In this document: positions 54,578 to 63,868 of the stretch, piece after piece
Position numbering within the stretch: position 1 is the first letter of the stretch
How the letters are laid out: the number at the start of each line of letters is the position of its first letter
Source of the DNA: Marivirga sericea
Lineage (GTDB): Bacteria > Bacteroidota > Bacteroidia > Cytophagales > Cyclobacteriaceae
Assembly: GCF_900177665.1 (NCBI RefSeq)
Contig: NZ_FXAW01000010.1
Span: 62,001-126,000 of the forward strand
Direction of reading: 5' to 3'
Length of the DNA stretch: 64,000 nucleotides
The notes under the pieces: model-generated
What the model saw: the letters and a program-made list of their open reading frames with translations, nothing else
Told to the model about the DNA's origin: nothing
Databases searched by the model: none
Position numbers and translations under genes: made by a program

Positions 54578-57500
54578 TCAAAACCCCACAGCCACCCGCT
54601 CCTTAATCACCCTCTTATTCCCTTCTGCTGTAAAAAGTTCAAAATAAATAATATAGTAACCAGTTCTAACTTTTCTGCCGCTAAAATCAACTCCATCCCA
54701 GCGGAAAAAGCCACTATTGCTTAGCGTTTCATTATTAGCCAAAGTAGTAATTACAGTGCCCTTCATATCAAATATTTTCACTGTGGCTATTGTGCCGACA
54801 TCATCTAACCTGTAGTTTATCAGCGTAAAATTTCTACCCGGCTGATTATGTGCAAAGGTTTTCGGATTAGCTTCTATGTTTCCAAAGCTAATATTTTCAT
54901 TGGTGAATTGAGAGTTTGCTTTTCCTGGGGTCGCATAACCCACTGCTGAAGCAGCGGAACTCCAGGAATCTGCTTCATTTATAGGCGCTTCAGGATGGAT
55001 TCTTTCCAAAGATACGCCATCGACAGTGCGAAGAAATGGCAAGTGCATATCATCCGAGTACTCGAGATGCTCCTTCAATTCTTTATTAGCTGAAGTTATT
55101 CTCACTATTCCTTCTCCATTAGTCAATGTAGGCAAGTTGGCTTCTACTATGTTTTCCGCATTATGGGACGTGGGATAGTCTTTTATAGTACTTTCTTTAT
55201 CAGTCGTTAAGGTTAGGTGTTGACCTGGTGCTATAATAACATTTTCATTCTCCAAGATCACACTTGAATCGCTGCTCCCTTCTACCGTCCATTCACGGAG
55301 ATTAATAAATTTATCAGAAATATTAAGCAACTCTATAAAATCTGCTCCTCCTGATTTTTGGTCATAAAGCAACTCGTTCAATACCACATCGCCTTGCTCA
55401 GGAAGTTCTGCCAAAGCAAAGCTGACTTTATTACCTTCTGTAATAATGATATTTCCAACACAATCGGTGAGATTATTGGCAGTTAATCCATAACGAACTT
55501 TTGGCTTTAATTCATCTGCTAAAGAAAGTTTGACTGAACTCAAGTCCAACATTTCCACACTTTCAATTCTTATTTCTGGACTTATATTGAATTGATTCCT
55601 TCGGATTTGGGTAATGTCAATTACCTCATTAAAATAGGCAATTACTTCTGTTGCATTGAGAGCGAATGCTTTTTCCAATTCAGGACCAGTTTGGTCTATG
55701 TTTTTTTCCCTCACAGAATTTTCTGCTCCAGGTGTTCCTTGTGCATCAGCTCTTGAAGCACTCCAATTCGAAAACCCTAGGCACGGGTTTTGAACATCAA
55801 TCATTTCCAATGACCAACCTCCTTCATCAAATTTGAAATCTTCTTTGTACCAATTATCTCTATAAAAAGCTTGATTGACAATGGTCTCATCAGTGATTAA
55901 CTGTAAATCATCTCCTCTATTGTTGAGATTAGGCCATGGACTTAAACCAATCACTCGGGCATAAGTACCTAAATCTTCTACTCCTGCACTAGGGGCTAAA
56001 AGTAAATATTCCCCGGCTTCGATATAATTCAAGCCTAAACTGACAGTATCTCGCTCATCCATATATTTCATATCTGTTAGCGAAAACAATTTGTCTGAGG
56101 GATTATAAATTTCCACATATTGTCGGTAAGGCAGTTCTTGGTCTTCGTTGGGGTTTGCCATTACCTCCATAATAATAACATCATTGAAACCTGGCTTCGC
56201 AGGACTTCTCAGTATGATTTCTTGCTTGAAATTTAAAATTGGATTTCCTGATAAATCTGAAATACTATCCAGAGTTAAAGTATAGGGGAAACCTGCTATC
56301 CAGTCATTTTCCCAAATCAATATCACTTGATTTTCACTCCAAAGTCGTGCTTCTTGAAGAAGGATTTCAGGTGACAAATCATAGTTTTCAAGATTCTCAG
56401 CACTTAGTGTATCCAAATGTTTATCAAAAGTCAGAAGCAGAATAGAATCTGACATGAATAATAAAGAATCCAATTCCGGCGGAATGGTATCATATAATAA
56501 ACTTGATTTTAGATTTTCTGCAATATTGCCATTGCAATCCTTTACAGTGTCAATGCTTATTTCATAGTTAATCCCGTTTAAAAGCTCATTAGCAAGATTT
56601 AAATTGACCGTTTTATCTAATCCTTCCTCAACTAAAACTTCTACGATTCCAATTTCAGGTGTGATAATATATTCCGCATTTAACAAAGAATTTAGATTCA
56701 TCCTTTTGTCAAACTCGATTTCCAATTGCGTTTTGGAAGTTGCTTTAAAGAAGATGATTTCAGGTGGGTTTCCTGTAAGATCAAAATCCGCTATACTGTT
56801 TTCACTTCCCGGAGTTCCACCTGCGGTGGCTTCTGATGCTCGCCAATTATTTAGGTCAAAACATGCTAGCTTGGGATTAATGATTTCAATGGAAAAGCCT
56901 CCTTCTGCTTTTTCCTCATCCTGATACCAATTTAAGTCATAACCCAATCCATCAATTTGAATACCTTTGGCATTCTTGATTGTCACACTATCACTACCAT
57001 TATTAAGTGCTCGCCAGGAAGAAGGAACAAGAACATTTCCAAATTCTGCATAACCCTGCTCTGCCGAGGAAGATGCCAAAATCAAATATTCTCCTGGTCG
57101 TAAAATGTAAGACGGTAATGTACCCGCAGAAGAAGTATTGTCGGAAAAAGCCCAATCTTCTAGATCTAGAAATTTATCAGACCTATTATAGATTTCAACG
57201 AATTCTTCATCTGGCAAACCCAAAACAGGAGTTGGGTCAGGAAAAAACTCACTGATAATCACATCTCCTATTTCAGCTTGCTCCACTTCAAAGTAGAAAA
57301 ACTCAATGCTATCGCTTTCGGATAAGTTGCCTTCACTATCGCTAATGTTTTCAACCGCTAACATATAATCCAAGCCACTTTCAAAGCTATTGTCAAAGCT
57401 CAACCATACGCTATCTTCATTATGCTGAATTGTGTTTGGTTGAATATCTCCCGGTGTCAATAAATAATTATTAACATTACTAGCAGAAGCAGAGGACACC

Positions 57501-58261
57501 TCTTCAGTGAATACAATTTGCATTTCATTTGAATTCAAAATTTCGTATTCCAAAATCTCGGGTGGAATAGTATCAAATGCATAATCGCCCAAATAGACAT
57601 TGTCAAAATAAAAGCTATTGCTTCGGCTTGATGTGAAATAACAAATGAAACCTATATATCCTGTTTCATTAAAACGAGGCTCATTAGCTGTTGCTATAGT
57701 AGTGAAATCTTCTCCTTTTTTAGGGTCAACCGCAATTTCCCAATTGGCAGTAGCGTCCCTTCTTACTCTAATCCGAACATCAAAAGCAGAGGCAAAATCG
57801 CCATCTCCTCCTCGCACAATTAATTCCGTATCATTCCCATTTCTATAGAAAAGACTGATGCCATCCTCACTTCCGTTTTCCCCAATCTCCAAATAATAGC
57901 CCTCTTGTACGCTTCCCGTATTTTCATAATCTCTCAAGTCCGATGAAGTACTCACCAAGTAAATCACTACCTTATTCGAATTAGAGGGACTAAAATCTAA
58001 GCTGACATCAAATCGCCATTCCTTTTCATCGAGACTTGTTGTTTCAGCTAAAGTAGAAATATAGGAAGGCACCAAAGTTTCATCTTCAAAATTCAGCTGT
58101 AATTGAAAAATTTCATTTATAATAAAATCATCATTATCTCCTGTCCATTCAGCATCAATGGTTAAATCCCCATCCGAAAAATCATCTTCAATTAATTGAG
58201 CCTTTAGGTTGAAAAAAGAAATGCATAATAAAATACTGAGGGGCAGTATGTTTTTTATCAT
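54578..58261 (-). CDS. Secreted lamin-tail-domain (LTD) surface protein
   Basis: The 1227-residue protein has a signal peptide (MIKNILPLSILLCISFFNLK), an N-terminal concanavalin-like region (about 20-230), and three lamin-tail domains beginning near residues 331 (VIISEFFPDPTP), 690 (VIIMEVMANPNED) and 955 (VVLNELLYDQKSGG). Ig-like domains of the type PPEILEYEILNSNEMQIVFT separate them. The C-terminus (about 1120-1227) has a FlgD-like fold: KIFDMKGTVITTLANNE and RWDGVDFSGRKVRTGYYIIY. It is probably surface-exported, perhaps through T9SS. It is divergent from asd and shares a promoter region with it. Confidence 0.88.
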   Translation of the reverse strand: MIKNILPLSILLCISFFNLKAQLIEDDFSDGDLTIDAEWTGDNDDFIINEIFQLQLNFEDETLVPSYISTLAETTSLDEKEWRFDVSLDFSPSNSNKVVIYLVSTSSDLRDYENTGSVQEGYYLEIGENGSEDGISLFYRNGNDTELIVRGGDGDFASAFDVRIRVRRDATANWEIAVDPKKGEDFTTIATANEPRFNETGYIGFICYFTSSRSNSFYFDNVYLGDYAFDTIPPEILEYEILNSNEMQIVFTEEVSSASASNVNNYLLTPGDIQPNTIQHNEDSVWLSFDNSFESGLDYMLAVENISDSEGNLSESDSIEFFYFEVEQAEIGDVIISEFFPDPTPVLGLPDEEFVEIYNRSDKFLDLEDWAFSDNTSSAGTLPSYILRPGEYLILASSSAEQGYAEFGNVLVPSSWRALNNGSDSVTIKNAKGIQIDGLGYDLNWYQDEEKAEGGFSIEIINPKLACFDLNNWRASEATAGGTPGSENSIADFDLTGNPPEIIFFKATSKTQLEIEFDKRMNLNSLLNAEYIITPEIGIVEVLVEEGLDKTVNLNLANELLNGINYEISIDTVKDCNGNIAENLKSSLLYDTIPPELDSLLFMSDSILLLTFDKHLDTLSAENLENYDLSPEILLQEARLWSENQVILIWENDWIAGFPYTLTLDSISDLSGNPILNFKQEIILRSPAKPGFNDVIIMEVMANPNEDQELPYRQYVEIYNPSDKLFSLTDMKYMDERDTVSLGLNYIEAGEYLLLAPSAGVEDLGTYARVIGLSPWPNLNNRGDDLQLITDETIVNQAFYRDNWYKEDFKFDEGGWSLEMIDVQNPCLGFSNWSASRADAQGTPGAENSVREKNIDQTGPELEKAFALNATEVIAYFNEVIDITQIRRNQFNISPEIRIESVEMLDLSSVKLSLADELKPKVRYGLTANNLTDCVGNIIITEGNKVSFALAELPEQGDVVLNELLYDQKSGGADFIELLNISDKFINLREWTVEGSSDSSVILENENVIIAPGQHLTLTTDKESTIKDYPTSHNAENIVEANLPTLTNGEGIVRITSANKELKEHLEYSDDMHLPFLRTVDGVSLERIHPEAPINEADSWSSAASAVGYATPGKANSQFTNENISFGNIEANPKTFAHNQPGRNFTLINYRLDDVGTIATVKIFDMKGTVITTLANNETLSNSGFFRWDGVDFSGRKVRTGYYIIYFELFTAEGNKRVIKERVAVGF

Positions 58262-58272
58262 CAGGTTTTGGC

Positions 58273-58301
58273 TTGGTTCTATCCCAAATATAGTATTTTT
58301 G
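58273..58301 (+). promoter_or_regulatory. Candidate asd promoter
   Basis: TTG at 58273-58275 and TATTTTTG at 58294-58301, spaced by 18 bp, match TTG-N17-23-TAnnTTTG. It is about 180 bp before the asd start, so the mRNA would have a long leader that contains a small hairpin (CCCG/CGGG near 58432-58448). Confidence 0.55.
58285..58292 (-). promoter_or_regulatory. Candidate -7 box of the LTD protein gene
   Basis: On the minus strand this reads TATATTTG, an exact TAnnTTTG match only 24 bp from the LTD start codon. It lies inside the spacer of the asd promoter, so the two promoters face away from each other and overlap. Confidence 0.45.
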
Positions 58302-58480
58302 CGTCTAAATCATAAAACGAAACAATTTTCTGAGCTAATTAGTAAATAGGTTTAAAAAGAAAGACGAAATCAACATTAGAAATTTAAATGTTAACAGAAC
58401 CAAATTTAGATTTTTAATCAAAGGTTCCATCCCGATTCATACGGGACAAGTTCTGACCATTAAAATTAAAAAATATACAC

Positions 58481-59491
58481 ATGAAAATAGCTGTTGTAGG
58501 TGCCACTGGCTTAGTGGGTGGTGAAATGTTAAAGGTTTTGGATGAAAGAAACGTCCAATTTGATGAATTACTTTTAGTGGCTTCTGCCCGTTCTGCAGGT
58601 AAGAAGATGAGCTTTAAGGGTAATGAATATACCGTTATCACTTTAGAAGAAGCCGTGGAAGCCAAACCTGATTTAGCGTTATTTTCAGCAGGCGGAAGCA
58701 CATCTTTGGAGTGGGCTCCAAAATTTGAAGAAATAGGAACTGTAGTCATTGATAACAGCTCGGCCTGGAGAATGAATGACAGGATAAAATTGATAGTGCC
58801 AGAAATCAATGGTCATGAATTGAAAATTGACCATAGAATTATCGCCAATCCAAATTGCTCTACCATACAAATGGTGATGGCCTTGGCACCATTGCATAAA
58901 AAATATAAAATGCAACGCATTGTGGTTTCTACCTATCAATCGGTTACTGGCACTGGCAAAGCCGCAGTAGATCAATTGATGGATGAAAGAGCTGGAAAAG
59001 AAGGAGATAAAGTTTATCCTCACCCTATTGATATGAATGCATTGCCACATATAGATGTATTTATGGAAAATGATTATACTAAAGAGGAAATGAAAATGGT
59101 GAACGAAACCAAGAAAATCTTTAGTGATAATTCCATTGGACTTTCAGCAACTTGTGTCCGTTTACCGGTAATGGGTGGACATTCCGAATCAGTGAATGTT
59201 ACTTTTGAGAAAGATTTTGAAGTGGCAGAAGTAAAAGAAATCCTAGCAAATACCCCGGGAGTAGTATTACAAGATGATCCAAAAAACAATGTTTATCCAT
59301 TACCATTAAATGCGCATGGAAAGGACGAGGTTTTTGTTGGCAGAATTAGAAGAGACGAATCTGCAGAAAACACATTGAATATGTGGATAGTAGCCGATAA
59401 CCTGAGAAAAGGTGCAGCTACTAATGCCGTACAAATTGCAGAATATATGATAGAACATAGTTTAGTTCATCCTTATGGAATTGAACGTTAA
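58481..59491 (+). CDS. asd: Aspartate-semialdehyde dehydrogenase
   Basis: The 336-residue enzyme reduces aspartyl phosphate to aspartate semialdehyde for lysine, methionine and threonine synthesis. It has the NADP motif VVGATGLVGGEMLKVL, the catalytic C126 in NPNCSTIQMVMAL, the SVTGTGKAAVDQL segment and the conserved histidine in MGGHSESVNV. Length is normal. Its last 17 bp overlap the start of the next gene in another frame. Confidence 0.97.
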   Translation: MKIAVVGATGLVGGEMLKVLDERNVQFDELLLVASARSAGKKMSFKGNEYTVITLEEAVEAKPDLALFSAGGSTSLEWAPKFEEIGTVVIDNSSAWRMNDRIKLIVPEINGHELKIDHRIIANPNCSTIQMVMALAPLHKKYKMQRIVVSTYQSVTGTGKAAVDQLMDERAGKEGDKVYPHPIDMNALPHIDVFMENDYTKEEMKMVNETKKIFSDNSIGLSATCVRLPVMGGHSESVNVTFEKDFEVAEVKEILANTPGVVLQDDPKNNVYPLPLNAHGKDEVFVGRIRRDESAENTLNMWIVADNLRKGAATNAVQIAEYMIEHSLVHPYGIER

Positions 59492-60662
59492 TAAAGAAGA
59501 AAATTGGAAATTCATTAAAGACCATGAGCAGGATGACCCTGCTCATTTGGTTTTAAAGCAAAAGCAATTTCCTGATTTACCATTAAAAGAGCTTGTCGCC
59601 CAGATTGCCTCTCGACAAAAAGCTAAGACCAAATTACCAGAATGGTTTTCTGAAAAAGTCTGGTTCCCACCCAAACTGTCATTAGAGCAATCCAGTTCTG
59701 AAGCAACTGCAAAATTCAAGGCCAGTCTAATTTCAGGAAATTGTTTTGCGGACTTAACAGGCGGATTCGGAATTGATTCCTATTATCTCTCTCAAAATTT
59801 CAAACAATCCCATTATATAGAACAACAAGCTGAGCTGTGTCAATTGGCAAGGCATAATTTTGGTGAATTAAAAGCAGCTATTGTAGTTCACCACACTGAA
59901 TCAGAAGCATATTTAAATACTATTCGACAGCCTTTAGATTGGATTTATCTTGACCCTGCAAGAAGAGGAGACCGAAATCAAAAAGTTTTTTTATGGGAAG
60001 ACTGTAATCCTAATTTAGTAGCACTTTTGCCGGAACTTTTCGAAAAAGCAAATAATGTTATGGTGAAAGCGGCTCCTATGCAGGATATAAGCAGAGCCAT
60101 TGCAGAATTGGAATACAAAGTAAAAGAGGTTTTTATCATTGAATGGCAAAATGAGGTAAAGGAGCTACTTTATCTTTTAAGTAAGGAAGCAGTTGCAAAC
60201 TCCGAGATTCATGCAGTTCAGCTATCTGAAAATGGAATGCCCATTTTTTCCTTCACTGGAAATAAATTGACAGAAGCCGAAAGCTTAATCAGTTTTGAAA
60301 TGCCGCAACAATACTTATACGAGCCTTGTCCAGCTATGATGAAAGCCGGACTTTTCAAACAGCTTGCAGCCAAGTATGGAATATCGAAATTACACCCGAA
60401 TACACAGCTTTTTACATCTGATATTCTGATTGCAGATTTTCCCGGCAGAGCCTTTAAAATTCTACATTCAATTCCGGTACAAAAAAAGGAATTGAAAAAA
60501 GTGCAAGCTGATTTGAAAGCCAATTTAAGCACACGGAATTTTCCAATGCCCATTGCTCAGCTCAAGAAAAAGCTTGGTTTAAAAGATGGAGGGGATAGGT
60601 ATTTATTTGCTACCACTTTGAAGGATGGGGGGAAGGGGTTATTGGTTTGTGATAAGTTATGA
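59475..60662 (+). CDS. Class I SAM-dependent methyltransferase with THUMP-like domain
   Basis: The 395-residue protein begins with a small helical domain (1-80), then a Rossmann methyltransferase core with the SAM motif DLTGGFG (93-99), YLDPARRGDRN near 157-167 and a C-terminal THUMP-like domain (about 300-395, LFTSDILIADFPGRAF and RNFPMPIAQLKKKLGLKDGG). This arrangement is conserved in Bacteroidota and suggests an RNA base methyltransferase, although no substrate is proven. It overlaps the asd end by 17 bp, so it is probably cotranscribed. Confidence 0.88.
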   Translation: MELNVNKEENWKFIKDHEQDDPAHLVLKQKQFPDLPLKELVAQIASRQKAKTKLPEWFSEKVWFPPKLSLEQSSSEATAKFKASLISGNCFADLTGGFGIDSYYLSQNFKQSHYIEQQAELCQLARHNFGELKAAIVVHHTESEAYLNTIRQPLDWIYLDPARRGDRNQKVFLWEDCNPNLVALLPELFEKANNVMVKAAPMQDISRAIAELEYKVKEVFIIEWQNEVKELLYLLSKEAVANSEIHAVQLSENGMPIFSFTGNKLTEAESLISFEMPQQYLYEPCPAMMKAGLFKQLAAKYGISKLHPNTQLFTSDILIADFPGRAFKILHSIPVQKKELKKVQADLKANLSTRNFPMPIAQLKKKLGLKDGGDRYLFATTLKDGGKGLLVCDKL

Positions 60663-60665
60663 ATT

Positions 60666-61037
60666 ATGAATAATAAAAAAGAGAATATCCTTCTTGTCAA
60701 ATCCTTCTCCTTTGCCGTCAGGATTGTAAAGCTTTTTCAATATTTGGCTAAAAAAAAATAAGAGTATGTATTAAGTAAGCAAATATTAAGAAGTGGAACC
60801 GCTGTAGGAGAATTAATTCGTGAAGCTCAAAATGCTGAAAGTAAAAAAGACTTCATTCATAAATTATCAATAGTACAACAAGAATGTGATGAAACGGTTT
60901 ATTGGCTTGAATTACTAAAAGAGACCGAATATATTAATGAAGAAGAATTTCAAAGCATTTTTGAAAATGCCAATGAACTTTTGAAAATAATTAAAAGCTC
61001 AATTTTAACCATAAAACAGAAAACTCTCCATCCATAA
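60666..61037 (+). pseudogene. Four-helix-bundle (S23-type) protein with an in-frame nonsense codon
   Basis: The ATG at 60666 starts a frame of 123 codons with the family pattern: SFSFAVRIVKLFQYL, then SKQILRSGTAVGELIREAQN and a C-terminal helix (FQSIFENANELLKIIKSSI). Codon 32 is TAA (60759-60761), directly after nine A, exactly where a lysine is expected. The frame stays open on both sides, so this is one nonsense change (probably AAA to TAA) and not an indel. It may be a true pseudogene or a sequencing error. It starts 3 bp after the methyltransferase stop. These short proteins are often found in variable intergenic positions. Confidence 0.85.
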
Positions 61038-61067
61038 TTCATCTCTCATCATTCATAACTGGCATGT

Positions 61068-61238
61068 TTAACTAAAAATAAACTTCAAAATTAAGAAAAT
61101 TAGTATGGGGGCACCGTAGTACTTAAGCACCTTCAATCGGTTTGGTGCGTCATTCCACCACAATACCCACCAAGGCTTGATATAGCCGAATAAAAAGAGT
61201 GTCCCAAAGCAAATCAAAAAGAAGTCAATATAATGCAA
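61068..61238 (-). CDS. Small two-helix membrane protein (56 residues)
   Basis: A TTG at 61238 begins a 56-codon frame that ends at TAA 61068-61070. The peptide has a hydrophobic segment (DFFLICFGTLFLFGYI), a conserved-looking polar turn with a tryptophan cluster (KPWWVLWWNDAPNRLKVLKY), and a second hydrophobic segment (APILIFLILKFIF). The pattern strongly suggests a real hairpin membrane protein, and I believe related small Bacteroidota proteins with a KPWWVLWW-type turn exist, though I cannot check this. The frame is too short for usual ORF lists and has a non-ATG start. It is on the strand opposite to its neighbours. Confidence 0.6.
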   Translation of the reverse strand: MHYIDFFLICFGTLFLFGYIKPWWVLWWNDAPNRLKVLKYYGAPILIFLILKFIFS

Positions 61239-61337
61239 TTACTTATCTGGTTAAAAGTACGGATTATCGAAAAAGTCTAAAGTGACAAAACAAAATAAAG
61301 CATTTCCCGCATATTTACTTGAAACAAAACTTTTTAT

Positions 61338-61721
61338 ATGATCACAATTGCAGAAAACGAGCAATATTCTTTAAAAGTAGATATCACTAAAAACAGAGCT
61401 TTCTTAAAAATCTATGGTTTTTGGAGGAATAAAGAAGATATTCCAGGCTATTTAGAAGATTGGGACGAGGCATTAAAAAAATTAGATGGAGGGTTTACGC
61501 TGTTAACTGATGCTTCGGAAATGGTAATACACCCTGGAGATGTGCGAGACGTACATTCTAAGGCACAGGATAAAATTATTAAAGCCGGTGTAAAAAAAGT
61601 AGCGGAATTACACAAGGAAAGTATTTCAGAAATGCAATTAGATGGCGTGTCCAATGAAAGTGGCATGCCAAAGATGAACTTTAAAGACAAGGAAGAGGCA
61701 CTGAAGTGGTTGGATGCTTAA
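61338..61721 (+). CDS. SpoIIAA/STAS-like protein of unknown function
   Basis: The 127-residue soluble protein alternates strands and helices (SLKVDITKNRAFLKIYGFW, GGFTLLTDASEMVI) in a manner of the SpoIIAA-like STAS fold. The C-terminal half (VHSKAQDKIIKAGVKKVAEL, FKDKEEALKWLD) has the helix-strand pattern with a closing KEEALKWL motif. The usual STAS phosphorylation serine is not obvious. It is a stand-alone gene; the 100 bp upstream have no clear promoter box. Confidence 0.75.
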   Translation: MITIAENEQYSLKVDITKNRAFLKIYGFWRNKEDIPGYLEDWDEALKKLDGGFTLLTDASEMVIHPGDVRDVHSKAQDKIIKAGVKKVAELHKESISEMQLDGVSNESGMPKMNFKDKEEALKWLDA

Positions 61722-61739
61722 TCAGAATTTAACAAATGG

Positions 61740-61761
61740 TGCTCGGGGACATGCTCGAGCA
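61740..61761. terminator. Possible bidirectional terminator hairpin
   Basis: TGCTCG at 61740-61745 pairs with CGAGCA at 61756-61761 between the convergent STAS-like and desulfhydrase genes. On the + strand a U-rich TTCTATTTCTC follows. The stem is short (6 bp). Confidence 0.45.
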
Positions 61762-61763
61762 TT

Positions 61764-62666
61764 CTATTTCTCTGCCAAATCAAATCCAAATCGCTGATTA
61801 AAGCCTGCAACTCCCTGCAATCCTCCTGAATGAATTGCTAATATCTTTTGGTCAGATTTAATGTTACCCTTTTCCAATTCCATCATTAGACCGTACATCA
61901 TTTTGCCTGTATAAATAGGGTCTAATGCTATTGATGTTTTCTTATAAAAATCTTGAATGAAGTCAATCAGTTCTGGTTGCCATTTTGCATAGCCACCAAA
62001 ATGATATTGCGTTTTTATCTCCCAGTTTTCCTCTTTGCTACCCTCAAGCAATTTTTCAATTTCTTGCTCTGGCCATTCTCCTTTTAAAACTGAAAAGCCT
62101 AGAAGCTTTTGCTTAGCTGACTTACCTTTTATCAATCCGGCTATTGTACCACCTGTTCCAAAACATGTGGATATTAGTCCATAATCATCTGGTATATATT
62201 GATGGATTTCTTTCGTTCCGCTAATCGCCAATTCGTTTGTTCCTCCCTCTGGTATGATATAAGGATGATCAAATTTAGCTCCTAATTCCTTTAATCCTCT
62301 TTCCTCCTCTTTAGCCCGATATTCTTCTCTACTGATGAAGTGCAATAGCATGCCATTTTCTTTAGCTAATTCTAAAGTGGGGTTACTGACCTCCTCTCCC
62401 CTTATTATTCCGATAGATTCAAATCCGCAAGCTTTTGCTGAAATGGCTGTAGCTGCTATATGGTTTGAAAAGGCTCCACCAAAAGTCAGGATTTTTTTTA
62501 ACCCCTTCTTTTCTGCTTCCATAAAATTGTACTTGAGTTTAAAAAACTTATTTCCTGATGCTCCAAGATGTATCTTGTCTAATCTTAGAATATCAAAAGC
62601 TAGTTCATGATAGAGAACGCTTTGAATGGGTACAAACTCGGGGGAAAAGAATTTCTTCACAGACAT
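61764..62666 (-). CDS. D-cysteine desulfhydrase / ACC deaminase family PLP enzyme
   Basis: The 300-residue fold-type II PLP enzyme has the PLP-lysine region HLGASGNKFFKLKYN (about 34-48), the segment LTFGGAFSNHIAATAISAKA, the phosphate-binding TCFGTGGTIAGLIKG and the C-terminal IHSGGLQGVAGFNQRF. It fits the D-cysteine desulfhydrase / 1-aminocyclopropane-1-carboxylate deaminase family. Which substrate it uses cannot be told from the sequence. It is divergent from the DUF6340-like lipoprotein gene with only 74 bp between. Confidence 0.9.
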   Translation of the reverse strand: MSVKKFFSPEFVPIQSVLYHELAFDILRLDKIHLGASGNKFFKLKYNFMEAEKKGLKKILTFGGAFSNHIAATAISAKACGFESIGIIRGEEVSNPTLELAKENGMLLHFISREEYRAKEEERGLKELGAKFDHPYIIPEGGTNELAISGTKEIHQYIPDDYGLISTCFGTGGTIAGLIKGKSAKQKLLGFSVLKGEWPEQEIEKLLEGSKEENWEIKTQYHFGGYAKWQPELIDFIQDFYKKTSIALDPIYTGKMMYGLMMELEKGNIKSDQKILAIHSGGLQGVAGFNQRFGFDLAEK

Positions 62667-62740
62667 GAAGCTAATTTATGGGGATTTGGCTAAATTGTAT
62701 GAAATTCAACAAGGTTTTGTTAAAAATTAATCACTACTAT

Positions 62741-63868
62741 ATGAAGAGGTATTATAGTTTCTTTATCCTTATAGCTATTCTTTTTTCATCTTGCATGAAG
62801 TCTGTCTCTATTAATACTTTACGCCCTGCTGACATCAGCATTCCAAACGATATACAATCAATCGTTTTAGTGGATAGAACTGCCTACGATAGAGATGCGA
62901 TTGGTGTAATTGAAGGGATTATTACTGGAGAAGGAATAAATGAAGACCGCGATGGTGTAATGACCATGTTTTCAAGTTTACAGAATAGCCTGAGAATTTC
63001 GCCTCGTTTTGATGTGGTGTTGGCATCTGAAAAACTACGTGGTCAAAATATACTCGGCTCTTTTCCGGATGCTTTGGATTGGAGGCAAGTAGACCAACTT
63101 ACAAGAAAATACGACACTGATGCTTTGTTGGCCATCGAAATATTTGACAGCAACTTCATTGTAACGAATGGGAAAAGAAAAAACACAAGAACGATAGAGG
63201 ATAAAGATGGAAACAAAATTGAACAAGAATACACTGAGTTTTTTGCAGAAGGTGTCGGAAATACGCGAATTGGTATCCGGTTGTACGATGCTAAAAACAG
63301 GACGGTCATCGACCAGGATATTTACACTGAAAACAAAACCTGGGAAGCGGCTGCTACCAGCTTAAAGGAAGCTTTAGCTCAATTGGTCAACAAATCACAG
63401 GCTACTAAGTATTTGGCACAAGCTGTTGGAACTACTTATGCAAGCAAAATAGCTCCTATGCCTGTACGAATATCCAGAAGCTATTATGCCAAGCCTAAAA
63501 AGAATGCGTACTTGAGCAAGGGAGCTAGAGAAGCAAGCGTAAATCAATGGGAGTCTGCTATTTCCACTTGGAAAATGGGATTGCGAAATACTTCCGATAC
63601 TAAAGCCAGCGGAAGACTGGCCTATAATATTGCGGTCGGTTATGAGATAATCGGAGACTTATTTTTAGCTCATGAATGGGCAGGAAAGTCATATGTAAAT
63701 TATGGAAATAAAAAAGGAAGGGGCTATGCCAGTCAATTGAATAGTCGAATGATCACTGAGGAAATTTTAGATGAACAGTTGGGACTTCCTGATGCAGATT
63801 CTAAAGATGCTCAAACTGAAGAAAACAGAGAAAAGCCTACCATTAAAATCAAAATGAAAGATAACTAA
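62741..63868 (+). CDS. DUF6340-like lipoprotein with tetratricopeptide-like C-terminal half
   Basis: From the ATG at 62741 this is a 375-residue lipoprotein (MKRYYSFFILIAILFSSC, Cys18). The mature N-terminal half has NTLRPADISIPNDIQSIVLV and a beta-rich domain with LLAIEIFDSNFIV; the C-terminal half has TPR-like helices (KGAREASVNQWESAISTWKM, then RLAYNIAVGYEIIGDLFLAH). The tail is charged. This arrangement resembles DUF6340 proteins of Bacteroidota, of unknown function. The frame from 62678 adds 21 residues and was rejected, as it places the lipobox away from the start. No gene follows in the last 130 bp. Confidence 0.8.
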   Translation: MKRYYSFFILIAILFSSCMKSVSINTLRPADISIPNDIQSIVLVDRTAYDRDAIGVIEGIITGEGINEDRDGVMTMFSSLQNSLRISPRFDVVLASEKLRGQNILGSFPDALDWRQVDQLTRKYDTDALLAIEIFDSNFIVTNGKRKNTRTIEDKDGNKIEQEYTEFFAEGVGNTRIGIRLYDAKNRTVIDQDIYTENKTWEAAATSLKEALAQLVNKSQATKYLAQAVGTTYASKIAPMPVRISRSYYAKPKKNAYLSKGAREASVNQWESAISTWKMGLRNTSDTKASGRLAYNIAVGYEIIGDLFLAHEWAGKSYVNYGNKKGRGYASQLNSRMITEEILDEQLGLPDADSKDAQTEENREKPTIKIKMKDN

